From Prauserella rugosa (GTDB taxonomy: Bacteria; Actinomycetota; Actinomycetes; Mycobacteriales; Pseudonocardiaceae), in assembly GCF_000719975.1 (NCBI RefSeq), contig NZ_JOIJ01000002.1, positions 310,001-374,000 on the forward strand: a stretch of DNA of 64,000 nucleotides. The letters are read 5' to 3'. This document shows positions 1-8,411 of this stretch, one piece after another; within the stretch, counting starts at the first letter, position 1, and each line of letters starts with the position of its first letter. The position numbers and the translations under genes were made by a program. The notes below the pieces were generated by a model that saw only the letters and a program-made list of their open reading frames with translations, was not told the origin of the DNA and did no database searches.

Positions 1-37
1 GGTGTTGTCCGGCCCTGCCGGGGCGGGACCGGTGGAC

Positions 38-72
38 CGAAGGGGAGCGACCCGCTGGGCCACTCCCCTTCG
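38..72 (-). terminator. probable terminator after rpsO
   Basis: A perfect 10-bp inverted repeat (arms 38-47 and 63-72, CGAAGGGGAG/CTCCCCTTCG) encloses a 15-nt loop and starts 9 nt beyond the rpsO stop on the minus strand. No T-tract follows, as is common in high-GC actinobacteria. It could instead be a processing or stability hairpin. Confidence 0.6.
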
Positions 73-80
73 TCATGATG

Positions 81-350
81 TCATCGGCGCAGGCCGAGTC
101 GCTGGATCAGCGAACGGTAGCGCGCGATGTCCACCTTCATCACGTAGTTGAGCAGCCGGCGGCGACGGCCGACCAGCAGCAGCAGACCACGACGCGAGTG
201 GTGGTCGTGCTTGTGGGTCTTGAGGTGCTCGGTGAGCCCGGTGATCCGCTTGGTCAGCAGGGCCACCTGCGCCTCGGGCGAACCCGTGTCCGACTCGTGC
301 AAGCCGTACTCGGACAGGATCGCCTTCTTCTCGTCGGTGGACAGAGCCAC
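81..350 (-). CDS. rpsO: 30S ribosomal protein S15
   Basis: The 89-residue product has the normal S15 length and a recognisable sequence throughout: an N-terminal [12 protein letters not shown] stretch, the central [18 protein letters not shown] 16S rRNA-binding region (here [16 protein letters not shown]) and a C-terminal [13 protein letters not shown]15 is a primary binder of the 16S central domain and nucleates 30S platform assembly. The start is GTG at 350, preceded by AAGGAG with good spacing. In actinobacteria rpsO usually lies downstream of truB-ribF and upstream of pnp. The same order is seen here with two extra genes between ribF and rpsO, and pnp would lie beyond the left edge. Confidence 0.97.
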   Translation of the reverse strand: MALSTDEKKAILSEYGLHESDTGSPEAQVALLTKRITGLTEHLKTHKHDHHSRRGLLLLVGRRRRLLNYVMKVDIARYRSLIQRLGLRR

Positions 351-447
351 TCGTCACTCCTTGTGTTCAGTGCCGTGTTGTCAGTGTCAGTACCGGCCGC
401 CACGGACCGCAGCCGGACTCAGCTGTTCAGCCTATCAGCGACCGCGG

Positions 448-1155
448 TCAACGCAGCGCATGCCCGAGGTCGAACCGGTCGACGGGCGTGTACACCGGAC
501 CGCGGATCGGGCGCCCGCCCACATGCCCGCTCGGGTGCCGGTCGACCCGGTCCGCACGGGCGTCCGCCCGGCCCGTTCGGTGGTCGGTTCGGTGGCCAGT
601 GCGCTGGTCCGCTGGGGAGTCCGCTGGGGAGTCCGCTGGGGAGTCACTGCGCAGCAGGACGACGGCGTCGGCCTCCCATTCCGGGCCCCGGTGACCGGCC
701 AGCGCCTCTGCCCATGCGGCCAGCGCGGCGGGCGGTCCTCCTCTGGCCAGCGTGACGTGTGCGCGGAACGGGCGGCGTTCGTCGTCGCTGCGCGCGGCCG
801 CGGCGACCTCGGCGAGCGCGTCGCCGCGCGTGTCGATGCCCGCCCACAGCACGCCGGGGAACGTGCCCGCGCCGGCGATCCGCAGCACCGGCGCGGTGAG
901 CCCGTCGAGCCGGCGGGCGAGCCAGTCGCCACGCCGCCGCGGATCGTCCTCGCCGTAGAAACCGAGCGTGACGTGCCAGCCGTCCCTCGCGGTCCAGCGG
1001 AGCCTGCCCGCCCCCGCTGTGTCTGACCCCGCTGTGTCTGACCCCGCTGTGCCCGCCGACCCCGCTGTGGCCGGAGACGGCTCGGCGCGTGCGAGGTGTT
1101 CGCGCAACGCGTCGGCCGCGGCGTCGGGTACCGGGAAGGCACTGAATAGTCTCAC
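448..1155 (-). CDS. thpR: RNA 2',3'-cyclic phosphodiesterase (2'-5' RNA ligase family)
   Basis: A 235-residue 2H-phosphoesterase. Two HxTx motifs are visible, HVTL at His61 and HVTL at His133, each at the end of a predicted strand; these are the paired catalytic motifs of the ThpR/LigT family. The product should hydrolyse 2',3'-cyclic phosphate ends of RNA, but the physiological substrate is unknown. It is longer than typical ThpR (about 180 residues) because of two low-complexity inserts made by in-frame tandem repeats: a 15-bp repeat near 1016-1060 (AGSDTAGSDTAG) and a 12-bp repeat near 612-648 (SPADSPADSPAD). The start is GTG at 1155. It lies between the HTH gene and rpsO on the same strand. 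Confidence 0.85.
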   Translation of the reverse strand: MRLFSAFPVPDAAADALREHLARAEPSPATAGSAGTAGSDTAGSDTAGAGRLRWTARDGWHVTLGFYGEDDPRRRGDWLARRLDGLTAPVLRIAGAGTFPGVLWAGIDTRGDALAEVAAAARSDDERRPFRAHVTLARGGPPAALAAWAEALAGHRGPEWEADAVVLLRSDSPADSPADSPADQRTGHRTDHRTGRADARADRVDRHPSGHVGGRPIRGPVYTPVDRFDLGHALR

Positions 1156-1237
1156 CGAACGGCGATCCTCCCCGAGTCCCTCACGCCGTCCGTGTCGTCC
1201 GTGCCGTCGGCGCCACCCGTGCCGTCGTCCCGCATGG

Positions 1238-1720
1238 TCACCGCGGGTCCTTGCCCGCGCGGCGCAGCAGGTCGGCGATCGCGGGGAAGTCGGGGTCGAG
1301 GCGTTCGGCCGCCTCGAGCAGCTGCTCCCCCTCGGCGATCTCGCGCAGCGCCGTCAGCACGTCCTGGTCGTCCGGGCCCGCGGCCAGCGGCACGTTGTCC
1401 CTGCTGACCGTGGGGCGTGCGGCCTTGACGTCCTCGAGTGCCGCCTGGATCGCCTCCTTGCTGCCGCCCGCGACGTCGGGCCGCAGCACCTTCCGTTCCA
1501 GCATGATCAGCCTGGCCAGCACGACGGGATTGCCGATCTTCGCCCGGCGCCCGCTCATGACCTGGCTCAACATCGGTGCACTGATCCCCAGCACCTCGGC
1601 CAGATAGGCCTGCGACACGTCGAAGGCCACGACGAGCCTGCGCACCCGGTCGCCGAGCGGTTCCCCGTACCACTCACGCTGCAACGCGATGTTGCGCTGG
1701 ACGATCTTGTGGTCTTCCAC
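1238..1720 (-). CDS. small helix-turn-helix DNA-binding protein
   Basis: A 160-residue protein read from GTG at 1720, which has GGGGAG upstream. The ORF is open further, to 1873, but that extension looks non-coding. An XRE-like HTH is visible at roughly residues 20-60 (SQAYLAEVLGISAPMLSQVM, then SGRRAKIGNP). A mostly helical, charged C-terminus follows (EAIQAALEDVKAARP, LLEAAERLDPDFPAIADLL). No enzymatic domain is seen. This is a cytoplasmic DNA-binding protein of unknown regulon. Its position between ribF and thpR/rpsO may make it a passenger of the ribF-rpsO operon. Confidence 0.8.
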   Translation of the reverse strand: MEDHKIVQRNIALQREWYGEPLGDRVRRLVVAFDVSQAYLAEVLGISAPMLSQVMSGRRAKIGNPVVLARLIMLERKVLRPDVAGGSKEAIQAALEDVKAARPTVSRDNVPLAAGPDDQDVLTALREIAEGEQLLEAAERLDPDFPAIADLLRRAGKDPR

Positions 1721-1903
1721 GTCAGTCCCTGCTCCCCTCGATGGTCCCGACCGCCCGCGTGTGCGTGTCGGACGGTCCCTGCGGGCATCCTGCCAGGTCG
1801 CGTCCGGCAACACGGACGGAACGGACCAGCCGTTCACTTTTGCACCCCGCCGGGCGAGTGTCATCGGACTCATCGGACGCGCGCACGCGGGGCGCGGAGC
1901 CGC

Positions 1904-2863
1904 TCAGGCGGGTCCGAGCAGCTCCCTGGTCCTGGTCACGTCGTCGGCCATCTGGTCGATCAGCCCCTGCGGGCCGTCGAACCGGATCTGCCCCCGCAGC
2001 CGTTCCACGAAGTCCAGCGCGACCTGCTGACCGTAGAAGTCCTCGTCCACGTCGAGCACGAACGCCTCGACGGTGCGTTCCCTGCCGGAGAACGTGGGGT
2101 TGGTGCCGACCGACACGGCTGCGGCCAGCCGCGTGCCGCCGGCGCGCTCGAACCAGCACGCGTAGACGCCGTCGGCGGGGATCGCCGCGAACCGCGGGGT
2201 CGACAGGTTGGCCGTCGGATAGCCCAGGTCGTGCCCGCGCCCGTCACCGCGGACGACGATGCCCTCCAGGCGGTGCGGCCTGCCGAGCGCGTCGGCCGCG
2301 GCGCGCACGTCACCGGCGTCGATGCAGGAGCGCACGTACGTCGACGAGAAGGTGATCTCCGCGCTGGCCTGCGAACCGCCGGGCAACGCGGTGCCCTGGA
2401 GCGTCGCGCCCTGCGCCGTGAAGCCGAACCGCTTGCCGAGCGTCCTGAGCGTCTCGACGTCGCCCGCGGCCTTCCTGCCGAACGTGAAGTTCTCGCCGAC
2501 GATCACGGCGGCGGCGTGCAGCTTGTCCACCAGCACCTCGTGGACGAACTCCTCCGGGTCCAACCGGGACAGTTCCGGGGTGAACGGCAGCACGCAGAAC
2601 ACGTCCGCACCGAGCTGTTCGACCAGGTCGGCCTTCCGCCGCAGGGTCGTGAGCTGGGCGGGATGCGAGCCGGGTCGCAGCACTTCGGACGGATGCGGGT
2701 CGAAGGTCAACACCACCGACGGCACACCCAGTTCGGCGGCCGTCGCCACCGTCCGTTCGATCAGCACCTGGTGTCCCCGGTGCACCCCGTCGAAGACCCC
2801 GATGGTGACGACGCATCGTCCCCAGCCACCGGGCAGATCTGCCAAACCGCGCCAACGCTGCAC
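1904..2863 (-). CDS. ribF: bifunctional riboflavin kinase/FMN adenylyltransferase
   Basis: A 319-residue RibF. The N-terminal adenylyltransferase domain carries TIGVFDGVHRGHQ (nucleotidyltransferase HxGH motif) and TFDPHPSEVLRPG. The C-terminal flavokinase domain carries GRGHDLGYPTANL and the VSVGTNPTFSG segment. It converts riboflavin to FMN and FAD in the cytoplasm. The start is GTG at 2863 with no convincing Shine-Dalgarno, but the N-terminus MQRWRGLAD matches the family. It lies 36 nt downstream of truB, so the two are probably co-transcribed. Confidence 0.96.
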   Translation of the reverse strand: MQRWRGLADLPGGWGRCVVTIGVFDGVHRGHQVLIERTVATAAELGVPSVVLTFDPHPSEVLRPGSHPAQLTTLRRKADLVEQLGADVFCVLPFTPELSRLDPEEFVHEVLVDKLHAAAVIVGENFTFGRKAAGDVETLRTLGKRFGFTAQGATLQGTALPGGSQASAEITFSSTYVRSCIDAGDVRAAADALGRPHRLEGIVVRGDGRGHDLGYPTANLSTPRFAAIPADGVYACWFERAGGTRLAAAVSVGTNPTFSGRERTVEAFVLDVDEDFYGQQVALDFVERLRGQIRFDGPQGLIDQMADDVTRTRELLGPA

Positions 2864-2899
2864 AGTGCAGCAGCGTAACGACCGTCCGCCGCGGGCCGC

Positions 2900-3790
2900 T
2901 CAGGCGGGCGCGAGCACGACGAGCGGCTTGGCGACCGGCCCCCGGTCCTCGGCGAGCGCCAGCACCGCACCCTCGGGGTCGAAGACGCCGTAGGTGCCGG
3001 CGATCCCGCCCGCGGGCAGCCGCTGCCCGTGCCGTACGGCGCGCGCGGCGGCGGCGTCGACGTCCCGGCGCGGGAACGCGGCGGCCACCGCGTCGGCGAG
3101 GGTCAGCGACAGGCCGGGGTCGGCCTCGACCGCGTCCAGCGTGCGTGCCGCCGCCAACGTGAAGGGCCCGACCGTGGTCCTGCGCAGCTGCGTGAGGTGA
3201 CCGCCCACGCCGAGACCGGCACCCAGGTCGCGGGCCAGCGCCCGCACGTAGGTGCCGGACGAACAGTCGACCATCACGTCGAGCGCGACGCGCTCACCCT
3301 CGCGCCGCGTGGCGAGGAGGTCGAACCGGTGGACGGTCACGGGGCGGGCCGGCAGGTCGACCTGCTCTCCCTCGCGCACCCGCGCGTAGGCACGTTTGCC
3401 GTCGACCTTCACCGCGCTGACCGCGCTGGGCACCTGCTGCAGCTCACCGGTGAGCGCCGCGATGCCGCCCGCGATCGCCCCGTCGGTGACCCCGCCCGCG
3501 TCGGCCTCCTCGAGCAGGTCGCCCTCGGCGTCGTCGGTCGTGGTCGACGCGCCGAGCGTGATCGTGGCCAGGTAGGTCTTGCGGTCGAGGGCGAGGTGTC
3601 CGAGCAGCTTGGTGGCGCGTTCGACCCCGAGCACCAGCACGCCGGTGGCCATCGGATCGAGCGTTCCGGCGTGCCCGACCTTGCGGGTGCCGAGGAACCG
3701 GCGGGCCTTCGCGACGACGTCGTGGGACGTCATACCCGCGGGCTTGTCGACGATCAGCAGGCCGGGCGGGACCGGGGTCGGTGTGGACAC
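2900..3790 (-). CDS. truB: tRNA pseudouridine(55) synthase
   Basis: A 296-residue protein with the TruB signatures GLLIVDKPAGMTSHDVV near the N-terminus, then KVGHAGTLDPMATGVL containing the catalytic Asp, and a C-terminal PUA-like region. It isomerises U55 in the T-loop of tRNAs. The reading frame is open upstream as far as 5173, antisense-like through the MFS gene. The family N-terminus and GTG at 3790 (VSTPTPVPPGLL) fix the real start. ribF follows 36 nt downstream. Confidence 0.96.
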   Translation of the reverse strand: MSTPTPVPPGLLIVDKPAGMTSHDVVAKARRFLGTRKVGHAGTLDPMATGVLVLGVERATKLLGHLALDRKTYLATITLGASTTTDDAEGDLLEEADAGGVTDGAIAGGIAALTGELQQVPSAVSAVKVDGKRAYARVREGEQVDLPARPVTVHRFDLLATRREGERVALDVMVDCSSGTYVRALARDLGAGLGVGGHLTQLRRTTVGPFTLAAARTLDAVEADPGLSLTLADAVAAAFPRRDVDAAAARAVRHGQRLPAGGIAGTYGVFDPEGAVLALAEDRGPVAKPLVVLAPA

Positions 3791-3801
3791 GGCCGACGAC
3801 C

Positions 3802-5151
3802 TTAACGAAGCACTGCGCCGGGCGCCGACGCGAGGTCCCACGCCTTGCGCCGGATGCGCACCGGCACGTCCTCGCCGCGGTCCTGCGCGGCCAGCACCGC
3901 CGCCCGCGCCCTGCGGAACCACACCAGCACCCGCCAGATCCCGAACAGCAGCACCGCGATGACCGCCAGCAGGGCGATCCGGTAGTCGCCGGTCAGCTCG
4001 ACCAGGACACCCACGAGCAGCGACGCCGTCGTCGTGGCGCAGAACCCGCCGACGTTGACCGCCCCCGTGGCGGTGCCCACGCGCGGCAACGGGTTGTAGT
4101 CGCGGACGAGGGCGAACCCGACGGTGGACACGGGTGCACCGAGCGACATCACGACGAACGCGGGCACGAGCATTGCGATCGGAACCTGACCGGGCCAGGA
4201 GAGCAGGGCCGCCCAGGTGCAGGTCAGCAGGAGGCCGTACCCGAGCACGATGGGCATCCGCAGGTCCGGTCGGCGGCTGAAGTAGCCGCCCGCGAGCGGA
4301 CTGGAGATCATGGCTCCGAGGACGAACACCATGAGCAGCGAGCTGGCGGTCGTGTCCGCGTAACCGAGCTGTTCCACCATGTAGGGCACGCCCCACAACA
4401 GCGTCATCACGTTGAGGCTGAAGGGCATGGAGAAGTGCGTCCAGAAGCCCAGCCGCGTCGCGGGCACCCGCCATGCGCCGCGCAGCTCGCCGGCGACCTC
4501 GGCGAGCGGCTGCGCGGCCGAACGCGCCGTGCGCTGCTCGGAGGTGTCGCGCACGGCGGCCAGCACCACGACGAGGTAGCCGAGGGTCGCGATCCCGACG
4601 CCGAAGAACGCGGGGGTCCAGCCCACTCCGTCGAGCAACAGGGCCAGTGGCAGCGTCGCCCCGAGGTTGCCGAGGAAACCCAACGATCCGGTGAACGCGG
4701 TGACCAGGACGTACTGCCGCCCCGGGAAGTGGTTCGCCGCCAGACGCAGCACCGAGACGAACGCGAGCGCGTCCCCGACGCCGAGGATCGCGCGGGCGAT
4801 CAGGCCGAGCGCGTAGCTGTCGACCAGCGCGAGCAGCACCTGGCCGGACCCGAGCATCAGCACCGCGCCGATGAGCACCGACCGCGAGCCGAACCGGTCG
4901 ACCAGCATCCCGGTCGGGATCTGCATCGCGGCGTACACCGCGACCTGCAGCACCGTGAACGTGCCGAGGGCGGCCGCCCCCACCCCGAACCGTTCGGCCG
5001 CGCTCAGGCCCGCGACCCCGAACGAGGCGCGGTGGAACACGGCGAGCAGGTAGACGAACGCTCCCGCACCCCACACCACCCACGCCCGGGCCGGCGCCGA
5101 GGCGTTCAGTGGTGCGTTCGCCGGGGCCTTGCCCGGTCGGCTGGCCTGCAC
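3802..5151 (-). CDS. MFS transporter
   Basis: A 449-residue integral membrane protein with about 12 hydrophobic segments. The MFS loop signature is GMLVDRFGSRSVLIGAV between TM2 and TM3, and a second copy-like FSRRPDLRMPIVLG lies between TM8 and TM9. The start is GTG at 5151 with GGAGGACAG just upstream. Substrate cannot be assigned. It ends 11 nt before truB on the same strand, so it may be read into truB-ribF. The layout fits a general efflux or uptake permease, not a core translation gene. Confidence 0.88.
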   Translation of the reverse strand: MQASRPGKAPANAPLNASAPARAWVVWGAGAFVYLLAVFHRASFGVAGLSAAERFGVGAAALGTFTVLQVAVYAAMQIPTGMLVDRFGSRSVLIGAVLMLGSGQVLLALVDSYALGLIARAILGVGDALAFVSVLRLAANHFPGRQYVLVTAFTGSLGFLGNLGATLPLALLLDGVGWTPAFFGVGIATLGYLVVVLAAVRDTSEQRTARSAAQPLAEVAGELRGAWRVPATRLGFWTHFSMPFSLNVMTLLWGVPYMVEQLGYADTTASSLLMVFVLGAMISSPLAGGYFSRRPDLRMPIVLGYGLLLTCTWAALLSWPGQVPIAMLVPAFVVMSLGAPVSTVGFALVRDYNPLPRVGTATGAVNVGGFCATTTASLLVGVLVELTGDYRIALLAVIAVLLFGIWRVLVWFRRARAAVLAAQDRGEDVPVRIRRKAWDLASAPGAVLR

Positions 5152-5298
5152 CTGTCCTCCTTCTCGTGATCACGTCCGGACAGGCGCCTGCGACCGTCCC
5201 CGTTCGTTCTAGTCCATCGGCTCCCCGGCCGGATACCCGCGGTGCCGGTGGAGTTCCCCACAGCCCCGGTCACAGCCCCAGTGACAGCCACGACCACA

Positions 5299-5339
5299 GC
5301 GCCAGCCCCGGCCACGGCGCCAGCCCCAGCCACGGCGCC
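5299..5339. repeat. 18-bp tandem repeat in MFS/MATE intergenic region
   Basis: Two near-identical 18-bp units (GCGCCAGCCCCRGCCACG, 5299-5316 and 5317-5334) are followed by a 5-bp third start. Degenerate copies extend leftward to about 5270. The whole lies in the 200-bp gap between the MATE stop and the MFS start. Confidence 0.7.
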
Positions 5340-5352
5340 CGGCCACCGGCCC

Positions 5353-6669
5353 TCACGCGCGCACGGCGCCGGTGACGGCCCATCGGCCGCCGCGCCAGCG
5401 GGCCACGACGAACCCGAGCCGCAGCAGCATGAACACGGTCAGCCCCGTCCAGATGCCGGCCAGCCCCCAGCCGAAGCCCAGGGAGGCCCAGATCAGCGGC
5501 AGGAATCCGAGCAGTGCGCTGCCGAGAGTGGCGTTGCGCAGGTAGGCCGCATCGCCCGCACCGAGCAGTACCCCGTCGAGCGCGAACACCACACCCGCCA
5601 CCGGCTGCAGCGCGACGAAGAACCACCACGCGTGCGGGATCTGCCCGAGCACGCCCGCGTCGCTGGTGAACGCCAGCGGCAGGACCTGCGACACGGCCGC
5701 GAACGCCACCCCCAGACCGCAGCCCAGGACGAGACCGTACCGGGTAATCTGACCCGCGATGCCGTGGGCGCGCCTGCGCGATCCGCCGCCGAGTGCCGCG
5801 CCGATGAGCGACTGTGCGGCGATGGCGATCGAGTCGAGCACGAGCGACAGGAACGTCCACAGCTGCCACACGACCTGGTGCGCTCCCACCGCCTCGGTCG
5901 AGGTGCGCGCGGCCACGGCCGTGGCCGACAGGAAGCAGGCCTGGAACCCGAGGCTGCGCAGCACGAGGTCGCGGCCGAGGATCAACTGCGCCCACATGAC
6001 CGAGGGCCGGGGCCGCAGCCGCGCACGCTCGCGCACCAGCGCCGCGAGGAAGAACCCGCCGGAGACCGTCTGGGCGACAACGTTGGCCACGGCCGAGCCT
6101 TCGAGCCCCAGCCCGGCCGGGTAGACGAGGATCGGGCACAGCACCGCCGACAGGCCGTTGCCCGCCAGGACGTACCGCAGTGGGCGGACCGCGTCCTGCA
6201 CGCCGCGCATCCAGCCGTTGCCCGCCATGGTCACGAGGATCATCGGGGTGCCGCACAGCGCGATCCGCAACCAGGACACCGTGGCGTCGGTGATCTGCTC
6301 GTCGCCGGACATCATGCTCGCGACGGGACGCGCGAGCAGCTGCCCCGCCACCACGATCACGACCCCGACGGCCAGTGCCAGCCACGTCGCCTGGACACCC
6401 TCCTCGACGGCCTCGGCCCTGCGGCCGGCCCCGTGCAGGCGGGCGGTGCGCGAGGTCGTGCCGTAGGACAGGAACGTCAACTGCGTGGACACCAGCGCGA
6501 GCAGCGTTCCGCCCAGCGCGAGCGCGGCGAGCGGCAACGCGCCGAGATGGCCGACGACCGCCGTGTCGACGAGCACGTACAACGGTTCGGCCGCGAGCAC
6601 CCCGAGCGCCGGAACGGCGAGCCCGAAGACCTTCCGCGCCGGGACGCGTTCCTCCCTCACCTCGACCAC
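5353..6669 (-). CDS. MATE family efflux transporter (DinF-like)
   Basis: A multidrug/oligosaccharide-lipid fold transporter of about 438 residues with roughly 12 TM segments. The N-terminal LAVPALGVLAAEPLYVLVDTAVVGHLG stretch is the typical DinF/NorM start of TM1-TM2. Further along is GNGWMRGVQDAVRPLRYVLAGN. It should export cationic or toxic compounds using an H+ or Na+ gradient. The start is uncertain: GTG at 6669 is chosen, and an in-frame start at 6699 and a GTG at 6660 are alternatives. In other actinobacteria a dinF-like gene often follows rbfA and nrnA, so this may be the relic of that order. Confidence 0.87.
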   Translation of the reverse strand: MVEVREERVPARKVFGLAVPALGVLAAEPLYVLVDTAVVGHLGALPLAALALGGTLLALVSTQLTFLSYGTTSRTARLHGAGRRAEAVEEGVQATWLALAVGVVIVVAGQLLARPVASMMSGDEQITDATVSWLRIALCGTPMILVTMAGNGWMRGVQDAVRPLRYVLAGNGLSAVLCPILVYPAGLGLEGSAVANVVAQTVSGGFFLAALVRERARLRPRPSVMWAQLILGRDLVLRSLGFQACFLSATAVAARTSTEAVGAHQVVWQLWTFLSLVLDSIAIAAQSLIGAALGGGSRRRAHGIAGQITRYGLVLGCGLGVAFAAVSQVLPLAFTSDAGVLGQIPHAWWFFVALQPVAGVVFALDGVLLGAGDAAYLRNATLGSALLGFLPLIWASLGFGWGLAGIWTGLTVFMLLRLGFVVARWRGGRWAVTGAVRA

Positions 6670-6779
6670 GCACCGCAGCCTAAGGGGACCGGCCGACAAC
6701 CCGGTCGTCCGACAGATGCCGCGGTCGTCACACCCCGCCTAGCGTCGCGGCCCATGACGAACCGAACGGAGGTGTACCG

Positions 6780-8330
6780 GTGACGGTGCTGGTGACAGGT
6801 GCGACGGGGCGGGTGGGCCGCCACGTGGTGACCGGACTGCTGGACGCGGGCGTCGAGGTGCGCGCGCTGACCAGGGACCCGGCGAGGGCGCAGCTGCCGG
6901 CCACGGTCGACGTGGTGGAGGGCAGCCAGCTCGACGGTGAGGGACTCCGCCCGCACCTCGACGGGGTCTCGGCCGTGTTCCTCATGATCCCGGACTTCGA
7001 GCTCGAGGCCCTCATCCGGACCGTGCGGATCATCGGCGAGCACGCCGCCCACGTGGTGCTGCTGTCCTCCAGCGCGGTGCGCGACGACGTGCCCGCAGGC
7101 GAACAGACCGGGGCCATCGCCCACGCGCACGCAGCCGTCGAGGAGGCGATCCGCGAGGTGGGCGTGTCGTGGACGTTCCTGCGCCCCTACGGCTTCGCGG
7201 CCAACAGTCTGGAGTGGGCGGCGGCGATCCGTGCCCGCGACACCGTCGCGGTGGTCCGGCCCGAGACGCCCACCGCTCCGGTGGACGAGCGCGACATCGC
7301 CGCCGTGGCCGTCCGCGCGCTCACCGAGTCCGGACACGACGGCATGCGCTACGCACTCACCGGCCCCGAGCCGATCACCCCGGCCCGGCAACTGGGGATC
7401 ATCGGCGAGATCACCGGCAGGAACATCCCGTGGCGGGAGCGGCCCGCCGAGGAATGGGCCCGGTCGCTGCTGGGAGCGCACGCCCCGGACTCGGCGATCG
7501 CCGCACTGGTGGCCGACCTCGGCGGCAGTGATCAGAACGGGACGTGCACCGACACCGTCGCCCGCGTCACCGGCAGACCCGCCCACGCGTACCGCGACTG
7601 GGTGCGGGCCCACGTCGACGACCTCACGGGCCCGCTGCCTCCGGTGTCGCGAAAGGACACCCACGTGCTGGTCGCCACCTGGCGGGCCGCCGACCCGGAC
7701 ACCCAGCACGCCGCGGCGGCCGCCGCCGTGGACGACTGGCGCCGCCGCCCGTGGCCCACCGGTCTGCTCGCCCACACCGTGCTGCTGGGAACCGACGGCC
7801 GCACCCTGGTCCACTATGCGCAGTGGACCGACGAGGCCGCGCTCGACGACTTCCGCCGCACCGCCCGCGCCGCACACAACGACACACTCGACGACACACT
7901 CGACGACACACTCGACGAGGCGGTCGCGGGCATCGAGCGTCTCGAGGCCGTCGGATATCGGCTGTACCGCGAGGCGTTGCCCGAGCGGCCGTTCGAACCG
8001 GGCGCCGTGGTGCTGGTGTCGTTCCGGACCGACTCCGCGGCGACCGGTGAACGGTTCGTCGACGAGCTGCTCAGCCGGCATCCCGTGACCACCGGCGAAC
8101 AGGGACCCGCGGGCATGGCCGGCAACCACTTCCACATCGCCGTCGACGGAAGTCGCATGCTCAACTGGGCGGAGTTCGCCACCGTCGAGGACCACGAGCG
8201 CGTGGTGGCCGAGCGCCTCCAGGCCGACGACGACGTCCCGCGGCTGGTGGAGCGGACGGCCGGTCTCGAGCCGATCGGCTTCCAGCGATTCCTGCCCTAC
8301 CGGACCGTCTACGGGCCGCCCTCCGACTGA
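6780..8330 (+). CDS. NmrA-like NAD(P)-binding reductase fused to two ABM-type domains
   Basis: A 516-residue, three-part protein. Residues 1 to about 285 form an atypical SDR/NmrA Rossmann domain with VTGATGRVGRHV at 4-15, a PATVDVVEGSQLD loop and LRPYGFAANSLEW. Residues about 295-375 and 400-490 look like two antibiotic-biosynthesis-monooxygenase (ABM/dabb-like ferredoxin) domains: VATWRAADPD...HYAQWTDEAALDDF and VVLVSFRTDS...NWAEFATVEDH. The linker carries a 12-bp in-frame repeat (DTLDDTLDDTLD, 7879-7917). GTG at 6780 has GGAGG 7 nt upstream. It is divergent from the MATE gene. The substrate is unknown; redox or quinone chemistry is inference. Confidence 0.82.
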   Translation: MTVLVTGATGRVGRHVVTGLLDAGVEVRALTRDPARAQLPATVDVVEGSQLDGEGLRPHLDGVSAVFLMIPDFELEALIRTVRIIGEHAAHVVLLSSSAVRDDVPAGEQTGAIAHAHAAVEEAIREVGVSWTFLRPYGFAANSLEWAAAIRARDTVAVVRPETPTAPVDERDIAAVAVRALTESGHDGMRYALTGPEPITPARQLGIIGEITGRNIPWRERPAEEWARSLLGAHAPDSAIAALVADLGGSDQNGTCTDTVARVTGRPAHAYRDWVRAHVDDLTGPLPPVSRKDTHVLVATWRAADPDTQHAAAAAAVDDWRRRPWPTGLLAHTVLLGTDGRTLVHYAQWTDEAALDDFRRTARAAHNDTLDDTLDDTLDEAVAGIERLEAVGYRLYREALPERPFEPGAVVLVSFRTDSAATGERFVDELLSRHPVTTGEQGPAGMAGNHFHIAVDGSRMLNWAEFATVEDHERVVAERLQADDDVPRLVERTAGLEPIGFQRFLPYRTVYGPPSD

Positions 8331-8411
8331 GGCCCACCGGTTCAGGAGCCTGACGCGCAGGAGGCGGACGCCGACGCCGCGACCGAGGCGGGTTCGCCTA
8401 CTCTTACGCCG

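Noticed and set aside
430-450. TTGACC and TAGGCT as an rpsO promoter
   Set aside because: The spacer is only 11 nt, too short for a sigma-70 promoter.
968-2878. Long plus-strand ORF over thpR, HTH and ribF
   Set aside because: Antisense shadow of three recognised minus-strand genes.
2900-5173. A 757-residue ORF covering truB and the region opposite or inside the MFS gene
   Set aside because: Only the part from 3790 down is TruB; the rest is a high-GC shadow frame of the MFS gene with Arg-rich composition.
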